DNA from: Orbaceae bacterium ESL0727
GTDB lineage: Bacteria; Pseudomonadota; Gammaproteobacteria; Enterobacterales; Orbaceae
Length of the DNA: 64,000 nucleotides
Assembly: GCA_029433345.1 (NCBI GenBank)
Contig: JAQTHY010000001.1
Span: 1,860,001 to 1,924,000, forward strand
Direction: 5' to 3'
Below are positions 34,854-45,192 of the stretch, piece after piece; within the stretch, counting starts at the first letter, position 1, and each line of letters begins with the position of its first letter. The position numbers were made by a program, and so were the translations under genes. The notes below the pieces were generated by a model. The model had not been told where the DNA came from. It did no database searches and saw only the letters and a program-made list of their open reading frames with translations.

Positions 34854-35702
34854 CTATTTTTTCTTTTCTTGTTCTTTTAGCCAGATAATTTCCTGTGGCC
34901 ATAGTTCTGGTTCTGGAGTTTCAAGAATCAACGGAATATTATCAATACGCGGATCGCGCATAACACATTCAAAGGCTACTTTACCAATATTGCCTTTTCC
35001 TATTGGCGCATGGCGGTCAACATGGCTAGCAAATTCGCTCTTTGAATCATTTAAATGCATGCCGCGTAAATAGTTAAAACCGACCACTTTTTCAAATTCC
35101 GTAAAGGTTTCGTGATAGGCTTTTTCGGTACGGAGATCATATCCCGCCGCAAACGCATGACAAGTATCGATACAGACTCCAACACGGTGTTTATCTTCTA
35201 CTTGATCAATAATTGTCGCCAATTGCTCAAATGTATAGCCAAGATTCGATCCTTGCCCAGCGGTATTTTCAATCACGGCAACCACATTTTTCGTTTTATC
35301 TAATGTAATATTGATTGATTCAGCAATACGCGTTAAACATTTATCGAGAGAGATTTCTTTAAGATCACTACCAGGATGGAAATTCAGTAGCGTTAACCCT
35401 AATAATTCACAACGTTTAAATTCATCAAGGAAAGCAGCTCGTGATTTTGCCAGCAGTTCATCATCAGGGCTACCTAAATTAATCAGATAACTATCATGCG
35501 GTAAAATCTGTTTGCTGGTAAAGCCATATTGTTCACACCTTTTTTTAAAACGATCAATCACCGCTGTTTCTAATGGCTTTGCATGCCATTGGCGCTGATT
35601 TTTAGTAAAAAGCGCAAATGCCGTTGCGCCAATCTGGTAAGCGTTAATGGGGGAATTATCAACTCCACCTGCAGCACTGACATGCGCACCAATATATTTC
35701 AT
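34854..35702 (-). CDS. nfo: Endonuclease IV (AP endonuclease)
   Basis: The 282-residue TIM-barrel enzyme cuts DNA at abasic sites. Metal-ligand motifs are all present: [54 protein letters not shown] and [19 protein letters not shown], ending with LILETPEP. The length is that of the E. coli enzyme. It stands alone. Confidence 0.97.
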   Translation of the reverse strand: MKYIGAHVSAAGGVDNSPINAYQIGATAFALFTKNQRQWHAKPLETAVIDRFKKRCEQYGFTSKQILPHDSYLINLGSPDDELLAKSRAAFLDEFKRCELLGLTLLNFHPGSDLKEISLDKCLTRIAESINITLDKTKNVVAVIENTAGQGSNLGYTFEQLATIIDQVEDKHRVGVCIDTCHAFAAGYDLRTEKAYHETFTEFEKVVGFNYLRGMHLNDSKSEFASHVDRHAPIGKGNIGKVAFECVMRDPRIDNIPLILETPEPELWPQEIIWLKEQEKKK

Positions 35703-35766
35703 GTGAGCTCCTTTGTAAGTGATTCCGTCGATCGGTTTCGACGGAAAAATAGAGAAATAGTTCGGG

Positions 35767-35846
35767 ATAGCGCTATCTATTTGATAAAAATATCTATTTT
35801 ATAAAACTATCTTTTTATAAAACTGCCTATTTTATAGAGCCATCTA
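35767..35846. repeat. Degenerate 16-17-base tandem repeat upstream of nfo
   Basis: About four AT-rich units of the form ATCTATTTTATAAAACT (for example ATCTTTTTATAAAACT and GCCTATTTTATAGAGCC) follow each other between nfo and yejK. Confidence 0.7.
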
Positions 35847-35946
35847 GTTAAGATAGCGTTACCATCCGACGCCCCGCTGATTGATGATATGTTGATTCTT
35901 TCCATTATTGTTAAAAAAATCACATACATAATCAGTATAGAGGATA

Positions 35947-36951
35947 TTAGCTTGTTTGACTATTACGTTGTAGTTGATCACGTAAATTAGGGGGAATACC
36001 TTTGATCATCAACGAGTCGGTTTGCGGATCCCATTTGATTCGATCACCTAAGAGATCAGAATTAAAACTGAGTGTTAATCCCCCACCACTGCCAGAAAAT
36101 TTTTTCAATTGGCGTAACGCTGCGCGATCAACAGGGAAGTTATCTTCTAGATCGTACCCATTTTCGCTGATAAATTGCATAAAATCGCAATCATCTTTCG
36201 CCGGTAATTCGTTAGCAAGGTTTTTGAGTTCGATCTCTTCCCCCACTTCCTGTTGCGATTTACAGTAATTATAGACATTTTCGCGCGAGCTGATTTTGTC
36301 TTGTTTATCAAACTGCATCTCTTGGCAATAGTCATCTATCGCTTTCACTAATGTTTTATTCTGTTGTTTGGTATCTAATCCTTCGGTCGCACCCAGATAA
36401 TCCATAAAAAAGTCAGATACCTTACGCCCTACCCGACCTTTTAAAAAGGTGAGATAGCGGTTAGAATTGGCTTCGGTTTCCCATTCAGTGATATCAATAC
36501 GCGCAATAATATCGGCATGATCGATATCTAAATAGTGGGTTTCGCTAATATTGAGCTCATCGTTAACGTGCATGCTCGTACAGCTGTTAAGCACAGCAAT
36601 AATCAGATATTCGACGGCGAGATAACGATAGTGACAAAAAATCACGGTTCCCCCTTCGGCAAACGGATATTTAGCAATTTCGTTACGTAACTGTTTGGTC
36701 GATTCTTGGCTAAAATGTAAAAAGTCTTGATTGCCTAAGCGTAATTCTTTAAGCGACTCAGCAAACAAACTCTGCCCATTAAATAGGCCATAAGCTTTAC
36801 TTTTATTGTTATAAGTGCGGTTAATTTCTTCAATTAAACTCACCACCGTTTGCTGATTATCTAACGTAGATTCGCGCAAATGCAGTTCGATTTCACTCTC
36901 ACTTTTACGAATTAGTTGATGTAAAACGATATTTTCTATCTGCACACTCAT
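35947..36951 (-). CDS. yejK: Nucleoid-associated protein YejK (NdpA)
   Basis: The 334-residue protein starts IENIVLHQLIRKSESEIELH and has FLTFLKGRVGRKVSDFFMDY-like sequence (YLTFLKGRVGRKVSDFFMDY), DCQEMQFDK-type helices and a C-terminal KKFSGSGGGLTLSFNSDLLG with IKWDPQTDSLMIKGIPPNL. This is the 37-kDa nucleoid protein family; YejK associates with the nucleoid and topoisomerase IV. It is a single gene. Confidence 0.95.
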   Translation of the reverse strand: MSVQIENIVLHQLIRKSESEIELHLRESTLDNQQTVVSLIEEINRTYNNKSKAYGLFNGQSLFAESLKELRLGNQDFLHFSQESTKQLRNEIAKYPFAEGGTVIFCHYRYLAVEYLIIAVLNSCTSMHVNDELNISETHYLDIDHADIIARIDITEWETEANSNRYLTFLKGRVGRKVSDFFMDYLGATEGLDTKQQNKTLVKAIDDYCQEMQFDKQDKISSRENVYNYCKSQQEVGEEIELKNLANELPAKDDCDFMQFISENGYDLEDNFPVDRAALRQLKKFSGSGGGLTLSFNSDLLGDRIKWDPQTDSLMIKGIPPNLRDQLQRNSQTS

Positions 36952-37173
36952 AAAAAATTCCTAATAATAAAAATTACGACTATTTTAACAAAGCGCTCAA
37001 AAAGTGCTATCAACAATTTATGACTCTGTTACACTAGCGAACAATTTTACAGGCAATAGTTTTTAAAAAATTCATGTTATACGGTAGCAATTTGGTTTGC
37101 TCAACTATCATCAGCAACGGTGACCAATAGCTATCATCACTAAATTTATATTAATCAATTTAATCCAATACTT

Positions 37174-38580
37174 ATGACGCAATCAACTGACATTTATAAC
37201 GATTTTAAACATAAAAAAATTAGCACGCTTTTTTGGCAATATGCTTTACCAGCGATTATTGGTACTATCGTCAATACGCTTTATAACATTATCGATGGCG
37301 TATTTATTGGTCATTGGATTGGCCGTGAAGCGCTCAGTGCCGCAGGGCTGATTTTACCGGTAATGAATCTGGCTGCTGCCATCGGGATGTTGGTTGGGAT
37401 TGGTTCAGCCAGCCGGATTTCGATTTTTTTAGGGCGTAATCAGACGGATGAGGCCGAAAAAGTGGCGGGCACGTCATTTATGTTAACCACACTCTTAAGT
37501 GGCTCGGTGTTATTTTTATTGCTTTATTTTATCGATCCAGTCTTACATTTTGTAGGATCAAGTCCTGAAAATCATGTTTATGCTAAAGAGTTTTTAGAGA
37601 TTTTTTTACCCGGCAGTATCTTTCTAACCTTAACCTTTAACTACAATAATATGATGCGCGCCAGTGGTTATCCGTTTAAAGCGATGGTCACCATGTTTAT
37701 TAGCGTTATCGCCAACATTATTTTAGCGCCTATTTTTATTATTGGTTTGGGGTGGGGTATGCATGGTGCCGCTTTTGCAACAACGCTATCGATGTTTATC
37801 AGTTTTTTATTTGTGATGCAGCACTTCTTAAATAAAAACAGTACCATTAAATTACGTACCCACAATTTAACACTTAATCCCCAAATGGTGAAAGCGATTC
37901 TGTCGATTGGGATGTCCCCTTTTGCGATGCAAATAGCCGCCTCTATTGTGGTGGTGTTTATTAACTGGCAGCTTAATACTTATTCACCATTAGCCGGAAT
38001 TTCGGGTGATGATACGATTGCTGCGTATTCCAATGCTAACCGTTTAGTGACGTTAATCATTATGATCGTGATTGGTATTAATCAGGGTATGCAACCTATT
38101 ATTGGTTATAACTATGGTGCCAAAAACTATTCTCGTGTCAAAAATACCTTTTTTTACGCGGTGAAAGTCGCAACGGTGATTACGTCTTTAGGCTTTTTAC
38201 TTGGCTTTTTTATGCCCGAAACGTTGGTTAAGGCCTTTAGTGCTGATGAGGATCTGATTCGTTTTTCAGCGATTGCTTTGCGTTATATGACATTGGCCTT
38301 TGTTTTTGTCGGATTCCAGATGGTCACCACCAGCTTTTTCCAATGTATTGGGATGGCAAAAATATCGATTATTTTGAGTTTATCGCGTCAAATTCTGATT
38401 CTCTTACCCACTCTTTATATTGCGCCACACTTTTTGGGATTACATGGTGTTTGGTATTCAATGCCAATTGCCGATATTTTATCAACTGGCGCAGCTTACT
38501 TGGCGCTGTATTGGTATTTCCAATCAATCAAGACTCGACATTTCCCAAAAGCCCAAATCAGTAACAAAAGTAAGCCCTAA
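37174..38580 (+). CDS. MATE-family multidrug efflux transporter
   Basis: The 468-residue protein has twelve predicted membrane helices in two MATE domains. Typical sequence is ALPAIIGTIVNTLYNIIDGV with FIGHWIGREALSAAG, GIGSASRISIFLGRNQ and, in the second half, VIGINQGMQPIIGYNYGAKN. It resembles the DinF/MepA branch rather than NorM. Such pumps use Na+ or H+ to export cationic drugs or metabolites; the specific substrate is unknown. It stands as a single gene divergent from yejK. Confidence 0.92.
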   Translation: MTQSTDIYNDFKHKKISTLFWQYALPAIIGTIVNTLYNIIDGVFIGHWIGREALSAAGLILPVMNLAAAIGMLVGIGSASRISIFLGRNQTDEAEKVAGTSFMLTTLLSGSVLFLLLYFIDPVLHFVGSSPENHVYAKEFLEIFLPGSIFLTLTFNYNNMMRASGYPFKAMVTMFISVIANIILAPIFIIGLGWGMHGAAFATTLSMFISFLFVMQHFLNKNSTIKLRTHNLTLNPQMVKAILSIGMSPFAMQIAASIVVVFINWQLNTYSPLAGISGDDTIAAYSNANRLVTLIIMIVIGINQGMQPIIGYNYGAKNYSRVKNTFFYAVKVATVITSLGFLLGFFMPETLVKAFSADEDLIRFSAIALRYMTLAFVFVGFQMVTTSFFQCIGMAKISIILSLSRQILILLPTLYIAPHFLGLHGVWYSMPIADILSTGAAYLALYWYFQSIKTRHFPKAQISNKSKP

Positions 38581-38676
38581 ACTTGGCAGCGATGATCTAT
38601 GCAAGGTAAGCCGTGCAAGATCACCAGCCCAGATCGAACATCTATTGATTTGATTGTAAATGCGTAAGTTTTTTGC

Positions 38677-39543
38677 TTACTCAATATTTTGTACTTGCTC
38701 ACGAATTTGTTCAATTAATACTTTTAGTTCAATGGCACTCGCCGTCACATCAGCATTAATTGATTTAGACGCAATGGTATTGGATTCACGATTAAATTCT
38801 TGCATCATAAAATCAAGCCTACGCCCTACCGCTTCATTTTTCTTCAAGATAACGTAGGTCTCTTTTACATGTGTCATTAGGCGATCGAGCTCTTCGGCAA
38901 CATCAATACGTTGTGCTAACATGACAATTTCTTGTTCAAGACGTGCGCTATCCAATTCGATATTGCACTCTTCGAGTTTAGCAAGCAGACGTTCTTTTTG
39001 CCAATTAAGAATTTGTGGCATCCATGTGCGGATTTTAGTGACTTCGTTGGTAATCGCCTCTAAGCGTTGGGTAATTAATTGTTCCAATGCTTGCCCTTCC
39101 CGTTCACGCACTACGATAAATTCATCAATCGCGTCATCTAATAAGGTCAGTAGCTGTGTTGAAATTTCATCCAGATTCTGTTCTTTCGCCGACATCACAC
39201 CTGGCCAACGCAATACATCGATAGGATTGATTTCACCAGCTTGATATTCAGTTCGAATCCAATCCGCTGCATATAAAACTTGGTTAGCCAAATCTTTATT
39301 GAGCGAAAGTTCTTGATGCTGTGCAGTAGGATCAAGCTCAAATCGCAACGAACATTCGATTTTGCCACGTGTTAAACGGTTGCGCAATTTTTCTCGAATA
39401 ATCGGTTCCAGTACCCGAAACTGTTCGGGTAAACGAATATAGGTTTCTAAATAACGTTGATTAACGGAGCGAATCTCCCATGCCGCTCGCCCCCATGATT
39501 GACTCAACTCTTTGCGTGCATACGCGGTCATACTTCGAATCAT
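38677..39543 (-). CDS. yicC: YicC-family endoribonuclease
   Basis: From ATG 39543 the product has 288 residues and starts MIRSMTAYARKELSQSWG, the conserved YicC opening; nine open upstream codons are ignored. WEIRSVNQRYLETYIRLPEQ and RRLDFMMQEFNRESNTIASK (the DUF1732 C-terminal motif) confirm it. YicC cleaves structured RNAs and promotes RyhB decay in E. coli. It is divergent from rph, the standard enterobacterial arrangement. Confidence 0.95.
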   Translation of the reverse strand: MIRSMTAYARKELSQSWGRAAWEIRSVNQRYLETYIRLPEQFRVLEPIIREKLRNRLTRGKIECSLRFELDPTAQHQELSLNKDLANQVLYAADWIRTEYQAGEINPIDVLRWPGVMSAKEQNLDEISTQLLTLLDDAIDEFIVVREREGQALEQLITQRLEAITNEVTKIRTWMPQILNWQKERLLAKLEECNIELDSARLEQEIVMLAQRIDVAEELDRLMTHVKETYVILKKNEAVGRRLDFMMQEFNRESNTIASKSINADVTASAIELKVLIEQIREQVQNIE

Positions 39544-39951
39544 GCTTTTGTCCTTAATAAAATATCCCAAATAAAATTGCCACGTTTAATGCTGATTATT
39601 CTGCAAAATGGTGATTTTATCTGCCATTAAAACAGCTTATCAGTGATGGTTTGCTGAGCAAATCAGCCATCATGACAAGTCACAAATAGTCTAAGATCAA
39701 TCAAAAAATCGATAAAAAACCTACTGGGCATTGTATCACAAATTCTGTATAATATTCTCTTAGCTTAGGCTAAGCATCCACGTATTTTGTCGATGCCCTC
39801 CTAATAAGTGATATCGTATAGTCAGCAAATAAAATAGTCACTATCAAATTATAATCATAGAACGAAATAGATGCGACGACTAGACGAGTCATAAAGTCAG
39901 AAAATGATACAACCGTACAATTATATATAGAATGAAATGCTGGAGATAGCG

Positions 39952-40701
39952 ATGCGCCCTTCTGGTCGAACTGCGGAACAAGTCCGCCCAATAAAAATCA
40001 CCCGTCATTATACCAAACATGCAGAAGGCTCTGTCTTAGTTGAATTTGGCGAAACCAAAGTGTTATGTAACGCTTCGATTGAAGCCAGTGTGCCACGCTT
40101 TTTAAAGGGGCAAAACCAAGGTTGGATCACCGCCGAATATGGCATGTTACCGCGAGCAACACATGTTCGTACACAACGTGAATCAGCCAAAGGCAAACAA
40201 ACGGGCCGGACAATGGAAATTCAGCGTCTGATTGGCCGTTCTTTACGCGCAATGGTGGATCTCAACGTCCTAGGCGAATATACCATTACGCTAGATTGCG
40301 ATGTCATCCAAGCTGATGGTGGGACGCGAACAGCGTCAATTACAGGTGCATCAATTGCATTAAATGATGCCATTACGAAAATGTTAGCTACCGGTCAATT
40401 AACAACAAATCCCATTAAATCATTAGTCGCAGCTGTGTCGGTAGGCATCGTCAATGGTGAAGCGCTATGTGATTTAGAATATGTTGAAGATTCTATTGCA
40501 GAAACCGATATGAATGTTGTGATGACCGATGATGGCCGTTTAATCGAAATCCAAGGCACAGCGGAAGGTGAACCGTTTAGTCATGATGAACTGTTAAAAC
40601 TTCTTGATTTGGCGAAAAAAGGCATTAAAACCATTATTGAAAAACAACAATTGGCATTAACGCAATCGTCATCAGACAGTGCTGCCATCAAAAATAGTTA
40701 A
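39952..40701 (+). CDS. rph: Ribonuclease PH
   Basis: The phosphorolytic 3'-5' exoribonuclease trims tRNA precursors. From ATG 39952 (GGAG six bases upstream) it has 249 residues and begins [39 protein letters not shown] carries phosphate-binding Arg residues, and [20 protein letters not shown] is the catalytic signature. Unlike E. coli K-12 rph, the frame is complete. pyrE follows after a terminator. Confidence 0.97.
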   Translation: MRPSGRTAEQVRPIKITRHYTKHAEGSVLVEFGETKVLCNASIEASVPRFLKGQNQGWITAEYGMLPRATHVRTQRESAKGKQTGRTMEIQRLIGRSLRAMVDLNVLGEYTITLDCDVIQADGGTRTASITGASIALNDAITKMLATGQLTTNPIKSLVAAVSVGIVNGEALCDLEYVEDSIAETDMNVVMTDDGRLIEIQGTAEGEPFSHDELLKLLDLAKKGIKTIIEKQQLALTQSSSDSAAIKNS

Positions 40702-40704
40702 TTC

Positions 40705-40739
40705 ACTAAAGCGACGCTTGTTAGTCGCTTTAGTTTTAA
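40705..40739 (+). terminator. Intrinsic terminator between rph and pyrE
   Basis: ACTAAAGCGAC (40705-40715) pairs with GTCGCTTTAGT (40724-40734), followed by TTTAAT. It may be the counterpart of the enterobacterial rph-pyrE attenuator, though it lies 240 bases before pyrE. Confidence 0.85.
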
Positions 40740-40980
40740 TTAAGAGTTGTCATGAATCATTCTAATAAATAGTTTTAATTAAAAATTTTAGTGATGAGTT
40801 TTAGTGAATAGTTTAAATACACGATTTTGGCCAATGATAGAACCGTAATCCCTATTTTTAAGGGCAATGATTTTGGTTGATTAAAACGTGATAGATCTCG
40901 AGTTCCTTGCTGGTTGGTATTGGCAATGATAGCGCTAGAACACAAGAACGTTTACATATTGCAAGGTGGAGAAGTTTCAA

Positions 40981-41634
40981 ATGAAATCATACAAAAGTGA
41001 ATTTATTGAATTCGCCTTAAACAGGCAAGCATTGAAATTTGGTGAATTTACATTAAAATCAGGCCGAAAAAGCCCCTATTTTTTTAATGCTGGACTTTTT
41101 AATACAGGGAAAGATTTAGCGCTATTGGGTCGTTTCTATGCAGCAGCATTGATGGATGCCAATTTAGATTATGATGTTATTTTTGGCCCAGCCTATAAAG
41201 GTATCCCGATTGTTTCGTCAACGGTGGTCGCATTATCTGAACATCATAATGTCGATATTCCTTACTGTTTTAACCGTAAAGAAGCGAAAGATCATGGCGA
41301 AGGGGGTAATTTGGTTGGCACCTCTATCTATAAACAACGCGTCATGTTAGTCGACGATGTGATTACTGCCGGTACAGCTATTCGTGAATCCATGAAGATT
41401 TTAGAAGCTAACCAATCCAAATTGGCGGGCGTGTTAATTTGCCTTGATCGTCAAGAAAAAGGACATGGGGAACTGTCTGCGATTCAAGAGATAAAACAGA
41501 CTTATCATTGTGATGTAATATCAATTATTACGTTAGATGATTTGATTCAATATCTTTATCAAGATCCTGCACGTCAAGATCAAATGAAGCAGGTCGAAGC
41601 TTATCGTCAACAATACGGCGTGACACAAGATTAA
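40981..41634 (+). CDS. pyrE: Orotate phosphoribosyltransferase
   Basis: PyrE makes OMP from orotate and PRPP in pyrimidine synthesis. ATG 40981 follows AAGGTGGAG and gives 217 residues. [43 protein letters not shown] and the PRPP loop [13 protein letters not shown] are all present. The stop codon overlaps that of convergent dinB by three bases. The gene follows rph as in Enterobacterales. Confidence 0.97.
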   Translation: MKSYKSEFIEFALNRQALKFGEFTLKSGRKSPYFFNAGLFNTGKDLALLGRFYAAALMDANLDYDVIFGPAYKGIPIVSSTVVALSEHHNVDIPYCFNRKEAKDHGEGGNLVGTSIYKQRVMLVDDVITAGTAIRESMKILEANQSKLAGVLICLDRQEKGHGELSAIQEIKQTYHCDVISIITLDDLIQYLYQDPARQDQMKQVEAYRQQYGVTQD

Positions 41635-42716
41635 TAGATATTGGCAGAATTATGCGGATAATTAAAATCCAACAATAACTGCTTATCCAGTTGTGGATCG
41701 ATTAAGGTCACATGTAAACCGATTAATCGTACACCGCGATCATGGCGCCGTTCTTGCCAAACTTGATAAGCTTGTTGGATTAAATCCCCTTTATCCAACT
41801 TTGCCCAAACATGTTCTTGTGTCGTTAACTGGAAATCATCAAACTTAAACTTTACCCCTTGTCTTGCAATTGATAGATCAGCACGGACTTTTGTTAATCG
41901 CTTCTCTAACTCATCAAACAACGGATCGATCAATGATAAGCAGTCATCCCATTGGGTAATGTCCGTCACCAATGTTTGCTCAACACCGACAGATTTACGT
42001 TGTCGATCACTGCAGACATCACGTTCATCAATGCCTTGGCAACGTTCATATAATACCCGGCCAAATTTACCAAATTGGTTGAGCAATTTTACCAAATCAT
42101 AATTCACAACATCATGACACTGAAATAATCCTAATTCTGCTAATTTTTTTTCGGTCACTTTACCAACGCCTGGAATTTTTTTCAGCGGTAAAGTATGAAT
42201 AAACGGAATTACCTCTTTAGGTGTAATAACAAACTGTCCATTGGGTTTATTCATATCTGATGCAATTTTGGCCAAAAACTTCAATGGCGCCACACCAGCC
42301 GAAGCAGTCAGAGCAAGTTCCTGAAAAATGGTTTTACGGATATCTTGCGCAATCAATGTCGCTGAACCATGACATAATGGGCAATCAGTGACGTCCAAAT
42401 AGGCTTCATCGAGTGATACAGTTTCGATCAATTTGGTATAACGGCTAAAAATTTGCTGAATTTGCGCCGAAACTTCTCGATAAACGGTGTGCCGACCCGG
42501 GATAATTTTCAGATTCGGGCACAATTTCACCGCTTGTGCCATCGACATAGCACTATGAATACCAAATTGTCGTGCAATATAATTGGCCGTCGCAACTACC
42601 CCCCGTTTGCGAGGATCACCCCCTACCGCAATCGGAATATTACGATAGCGTGGGTTATCCCGCATCTCAACGGCGGCATAAAAACAATCCATATCAACAT
42701 GAATGATTTTGCGCAT
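41631..42716 (-). CDS. dinB: DNA polymerase IV
   Basis: The 361-residue Y-family translesion polymerase has the catalytic acids in [18 protein letters not shown] and [10 protein letters not shown], fingers and palm sequence [20 protein letters not shown], an HhH region [15 protein letters not shown], and a little-finger domain starting near SVGVEQTL. The C-terminus ends in [16 protein letters not shown] with no obvious QxxLxL clamp motif other than QLLLDF near the end. It overlaps the pyrE stop convergently. Confidence 0.95.
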   Translation of the reverse strand: MRKIIHVDMDCFYAAVEMRDNPRYRNIPIAVGGDPRKRGVVATANYIARQFGIHSAMSMAQAVKLCPNLKIIPGRHTVYREVSAQIQQIFSRYTKLIETVSLDEAYLDVTDCPLCHGSATLIAQDIRKTIFQELALTASAGVAPLKFLAKIASDMNKPNGQFVITPKEVIPFIHTLPLKKIPGVGKVTEKKLAELGLFQCHDVVNYDLVKLLNQFGKFGRVLYERCQGIDERDVCSDRQRKSVGVEQTLVTDITQWDDCLSLIDPLFDELEKRLTKVRADLSIARQGVKFKFDDFQLTTQEHVWAKLDKGDLIQQAYQVWQERRHDRGVRLIGLHVTLIDPQLDKQLLLDFNYPHNSANIY

Positions 42717-43053
42717 ATTAGTTTGAATGATAATAATTAAAAATCATTAAGGCAATTACGTAGCCACATTACTGTATGAATAAACACTATCATAACGTAA
42801 ATTGATTGCATTTAAAATGCTTTTTTGCGGATTTTGTTGATCTTAACAACGTTAAACTAACGACTTTACTTCATGTGTAAAATTTGGTGTGTAAAGATAG
42901 CTAAAAGATCATGTGGTTATCGGATGATATTCTCTCAATATCTCTTTCTGTAATGATTTTGTAAGTCATCAAGCACGGCTAAATCAGCTTTATGAAAGTA
43001 GGAAGAATAGCAATTTGACTCTATGTAAATCAAATCTACCCTAACAAAATTAT
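42717..43053. other. Non-coding region upstream of dinB
   Basis: 337 AT-rich bases with no supported gene. It should contain the dinB promoter; no LexA box (CTG-N10-CAG) was recognised by eye. Confidence 0.45.
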
Positions 43054-43086
43054 ACACAAACGTAGGGTAGTTCTGAAACATTCAAT
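43054..43086 (+). repeat. Interspersed repeat, subfamily A copy 5
   Basis: ACACAAACGTAGGGTAG followed by TTCTGAAACATTCAA, a diverged copy after ribB. Confidence 0.75.
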
Positions 43087-43189
43087 TTAACAAGCTGACA
43101 ATGATAAAACGGCTCTTACAAAACGTTTTTTATAAAATGGCCGTCATAAAAACAATTTTGCGAAAACTATTTTTATCTTGCTGATGATC

Positions 43190-43834
43190 TTATTGCTGCA
43201 CTGTATTACGGTATTCAACAATGTCTTCAATCGTGACAACTGGCATATCATGTTGTTTAGCAAATTTAACCACTTCTGGTGCTCTTGCCATGGTACCATC
43301 GTCATTAGTGAGCTCGCATAATACTGCTGCCGGTTGCAAACCTGCTAATTTGACCAAATCGACTGACGCTTCAGTATGTCCCCGACGCACTAACACGCCG
43401 CCTTCTTTAGCCACTAACGGGAAAACATGGCCAGGGTGATGTAAATCACTCGCTTTAGCATGATCAGCTACAGCTGCTTTAATCGTAGTCACGCGATCGG
43501 CTGCCGACACACCTGTTGTCACGCCAACGGCTGCTTCGATTGAAATAGTAAATGCAGTATGATTTTTACTGGTATTATGACTAACCATCATGGGCAATGC
43601 CAATGTATCGCAGCGTTCTTGTGGTAGACATAAACAGACAATGCCACTACCATGACGAATAGTCAGCGCCATCTGTTCTGTGGTAATAGTTTGTGCTGCC
43701 CAGATCATATCACCTTCGTTTTCACGATCTTCATCATCTAATACTAAAACGCCTTTTCCGGCTTGAATGGATGCAATCGCTTTTTTTACTCGCTCAATCG
43801 GAGTACCAAATTCTTTTAAATTAAATTGATTCAT
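43190..43834 (-). CDS. ribB: 3,4-dihydroxy-2-butanone 4-phosphate synthase
   Basis: RibB converts ribulose 5-phosphate to the four-carbon precursor of riboflavin. From ATG 43834 it has 214 residues. [19 protein letters not shown] carries the metal-binding acids; [46 protein letters not shown] and [11 protein letters not shown] complete the active site. It is a stand-alone RibB without the GTP cyclohydrolase II domain. No FMN riboswitch was found upstream. Confidence 0.96.
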   Translation of the reverse strand: MNQFNLKEFGTPIERVKKAIASIQAGKGVLVLDDEDRENEGDMIWAAQTITTEQMALTIRHGSGIVCLCLPQERCDTLALPMMVSHNTSKNHTAFTISIEAAVGVTTGVSAADRVTTIKAAVADHAKASDLHHPGHVFPLVAKEGGVLVRRGHTEASVDLVKLAGLQPAAVLCELTNDDGTMARAPEVVKFAKQHDMPVVTIEDIVEYRNTVQQ

Positions 43835-43849
43835 GGTAAATGCCTTCAT

Positions 43850-44190
43850 CCTTTTTTAAAAATTTACATTGCTCATCGCAGGGAATAGTTAATTATACCT
43901 GTTCTCTCACAAAATTGTGGTTTATTCTATCGATTATTACTTGCGGGGAAATGAAAAGTGCCATGCTTTACTGATGGTTGCTCTGTTTATGCTACGATCC
44001 GGATATGTTTTTAGTGATCGCTGTGCATAAAAATAATGACTTTTTTGTTGTTGCCGGCAAAATTAGGATTCATTCCACCGGACATCATTGATAACGAGGT
44101 GAAATGAACCATAATTGATAGAGTTTTCGCCCATCGGTTTGATTATTTTTCCCATCTTTTTTTAAGCGCCGGGGGAAAATAGTCATCCGC
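43850..44190. other. Non-coding region between ribB and potI
   Basis: 341 bases without a supported gene. None of the conserved FMN-aptamer blocks expected before an enterobacterial ribB is visible on the minus strand. No convincing terminator for the pot operon was picked. Confidence 0.5.
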
Positions 44191-45192
44191 TTAACGCATT
44201 CTCATTTCTTTCGTGCGTCTACGTTCTGCTCTGCGCATCATTAACCACGAGATAAAGCCAATAATACCCACAATTAATAAAATAATGGTCGCTAAAGCAT
44301 TAATTTGTGGATCAACACCTAATCGGACTTTGGAAAAGATTAACATCGGTAATGTTGTCGCACCCGGCCCAGCAACAAAGCTGGCAATCACTAAATCATC
44401 AAGTGATAAAGTAAAGGCAAGTAACCAGCCAGATACCAATGCCGGAATAATCATCGGTAAGGTGATCACAAAAAAGACTTTGAGCGGATTAGCCCCTAAA
44501 TCTAATGCGGCTTCTTCGATTGATTTATCCAATTCGCGTAGTCGTGCACTTATAACAACCGTGACATAAGCCGTACAGAAAGTCACATGCGCCATCCAGA
44601 TAGTAATCGCGCCACGATCTTGCGGATAACCGAGTGTCTGTCCCATCGCAACAAATAGTAATAATAGCGCTAAACCGGTAATAACATCAGGCATAACCAG
44701 TGGTGCAGTTGTCATAAATGAGAACAAATTAGAGCCACGGAAACGACGAAAACGAATAACCGCATACGAGGCTAATGTTCCTAATATCGTCGCCAATGTT
44801 GCCGCCGCCGAAGCGATGAATAAACTCAGCCCAACCGCTTTTAATAATGCTTCGTTATTGACTAATTCAAAATACCATTTGACCGAAAAATCTGCCCATA
44901 CTGTCACTAGCCGTGAACTATTAAATGAGTAGATCACCAGCATGATCATCGGAATATACAAAAATGAAAAAATAATCACTAAAATCAATGCTTTTAAACT
45001 TTTACATAATAAAGCTAGCGTGATAATTACCGTCATAACAACGCTAAATAGCAAACAACCCATATAAAGTTGGCTATTACCGATTAGTTCCCATCCCGAT
45101 GAAGAAATCAGTAAAGTCAATAAATAAGAACCTAATAATGCCGAAACAAAAACAATCAATGCAGATCGTAATACAATCTTAAAATCTCGCAT
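44191..45192 (-). CDS. potI: Putrescine ABC transporter permease PotI, N-terminally extended
   Basis: The 333-residue permease has the PotI core (VIYSFNSSRLVTVWADFSVK, TTAPLVMPDVITGLALLLLF, RELDKSIEEAALDLGANPLK with the EAA loop, LSLDDLVIASFVAGPGATTL). It is last in potFGHI. Compared with the 281-residue E. coli protein about 54 residues are added at the N-terminus, containing two hydrophobic segments (SALIVFVSALLGSYLLTLLI and LYMGCLLFSVVMTVIITLAL). Its ATG is next to the potH stop (one-base overlap). The extension is real sequence in frame; whether it is translated is not proven. Confidence 0.93.
   Translation of the reverse strand: MRDFKIVLRSALIVFVSALLGSYLLTLLISSSGWELIGNSQLYMGCLLFSVVMTVIITLALLCKSLKALILVIIFSFLYIPMIMLVIYSFNSSRLVTVWADFSVKWYFELVNNEALLKAVGLSLFIASAAATLATILGTLASYAVIRFRRFRGSNLFSFMTTAPLVMPDVITGLALLLLFVAMGQTLGYPQDRGAITIWMAHVTFCTAYVTVVISARLRELDKSIEEAALDLGANPLKVFFVITLPMIIPALVSGWLLAFTLSLDDLVIASFVAGPGATTLPMLIFSKVRLGVDPQINALATIILLIVGIIGFISWLMMRRAERRRTKEMRMR

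Noticed and set aside
40705-40980. Coupled rph-pyrE attenuator with leader peptide
   Set aside because: The terminator is clear, but it is 240 bases before pyrE and no leader coding sequence or U-rich pause site was recognised; kept only as a terminator.
43835-44100. FMN riboswitch upstream of ribB
   Set aside because: None of the conserved aptamer blocks are visible on the minus strand, despite the known enterobacterial precedent.
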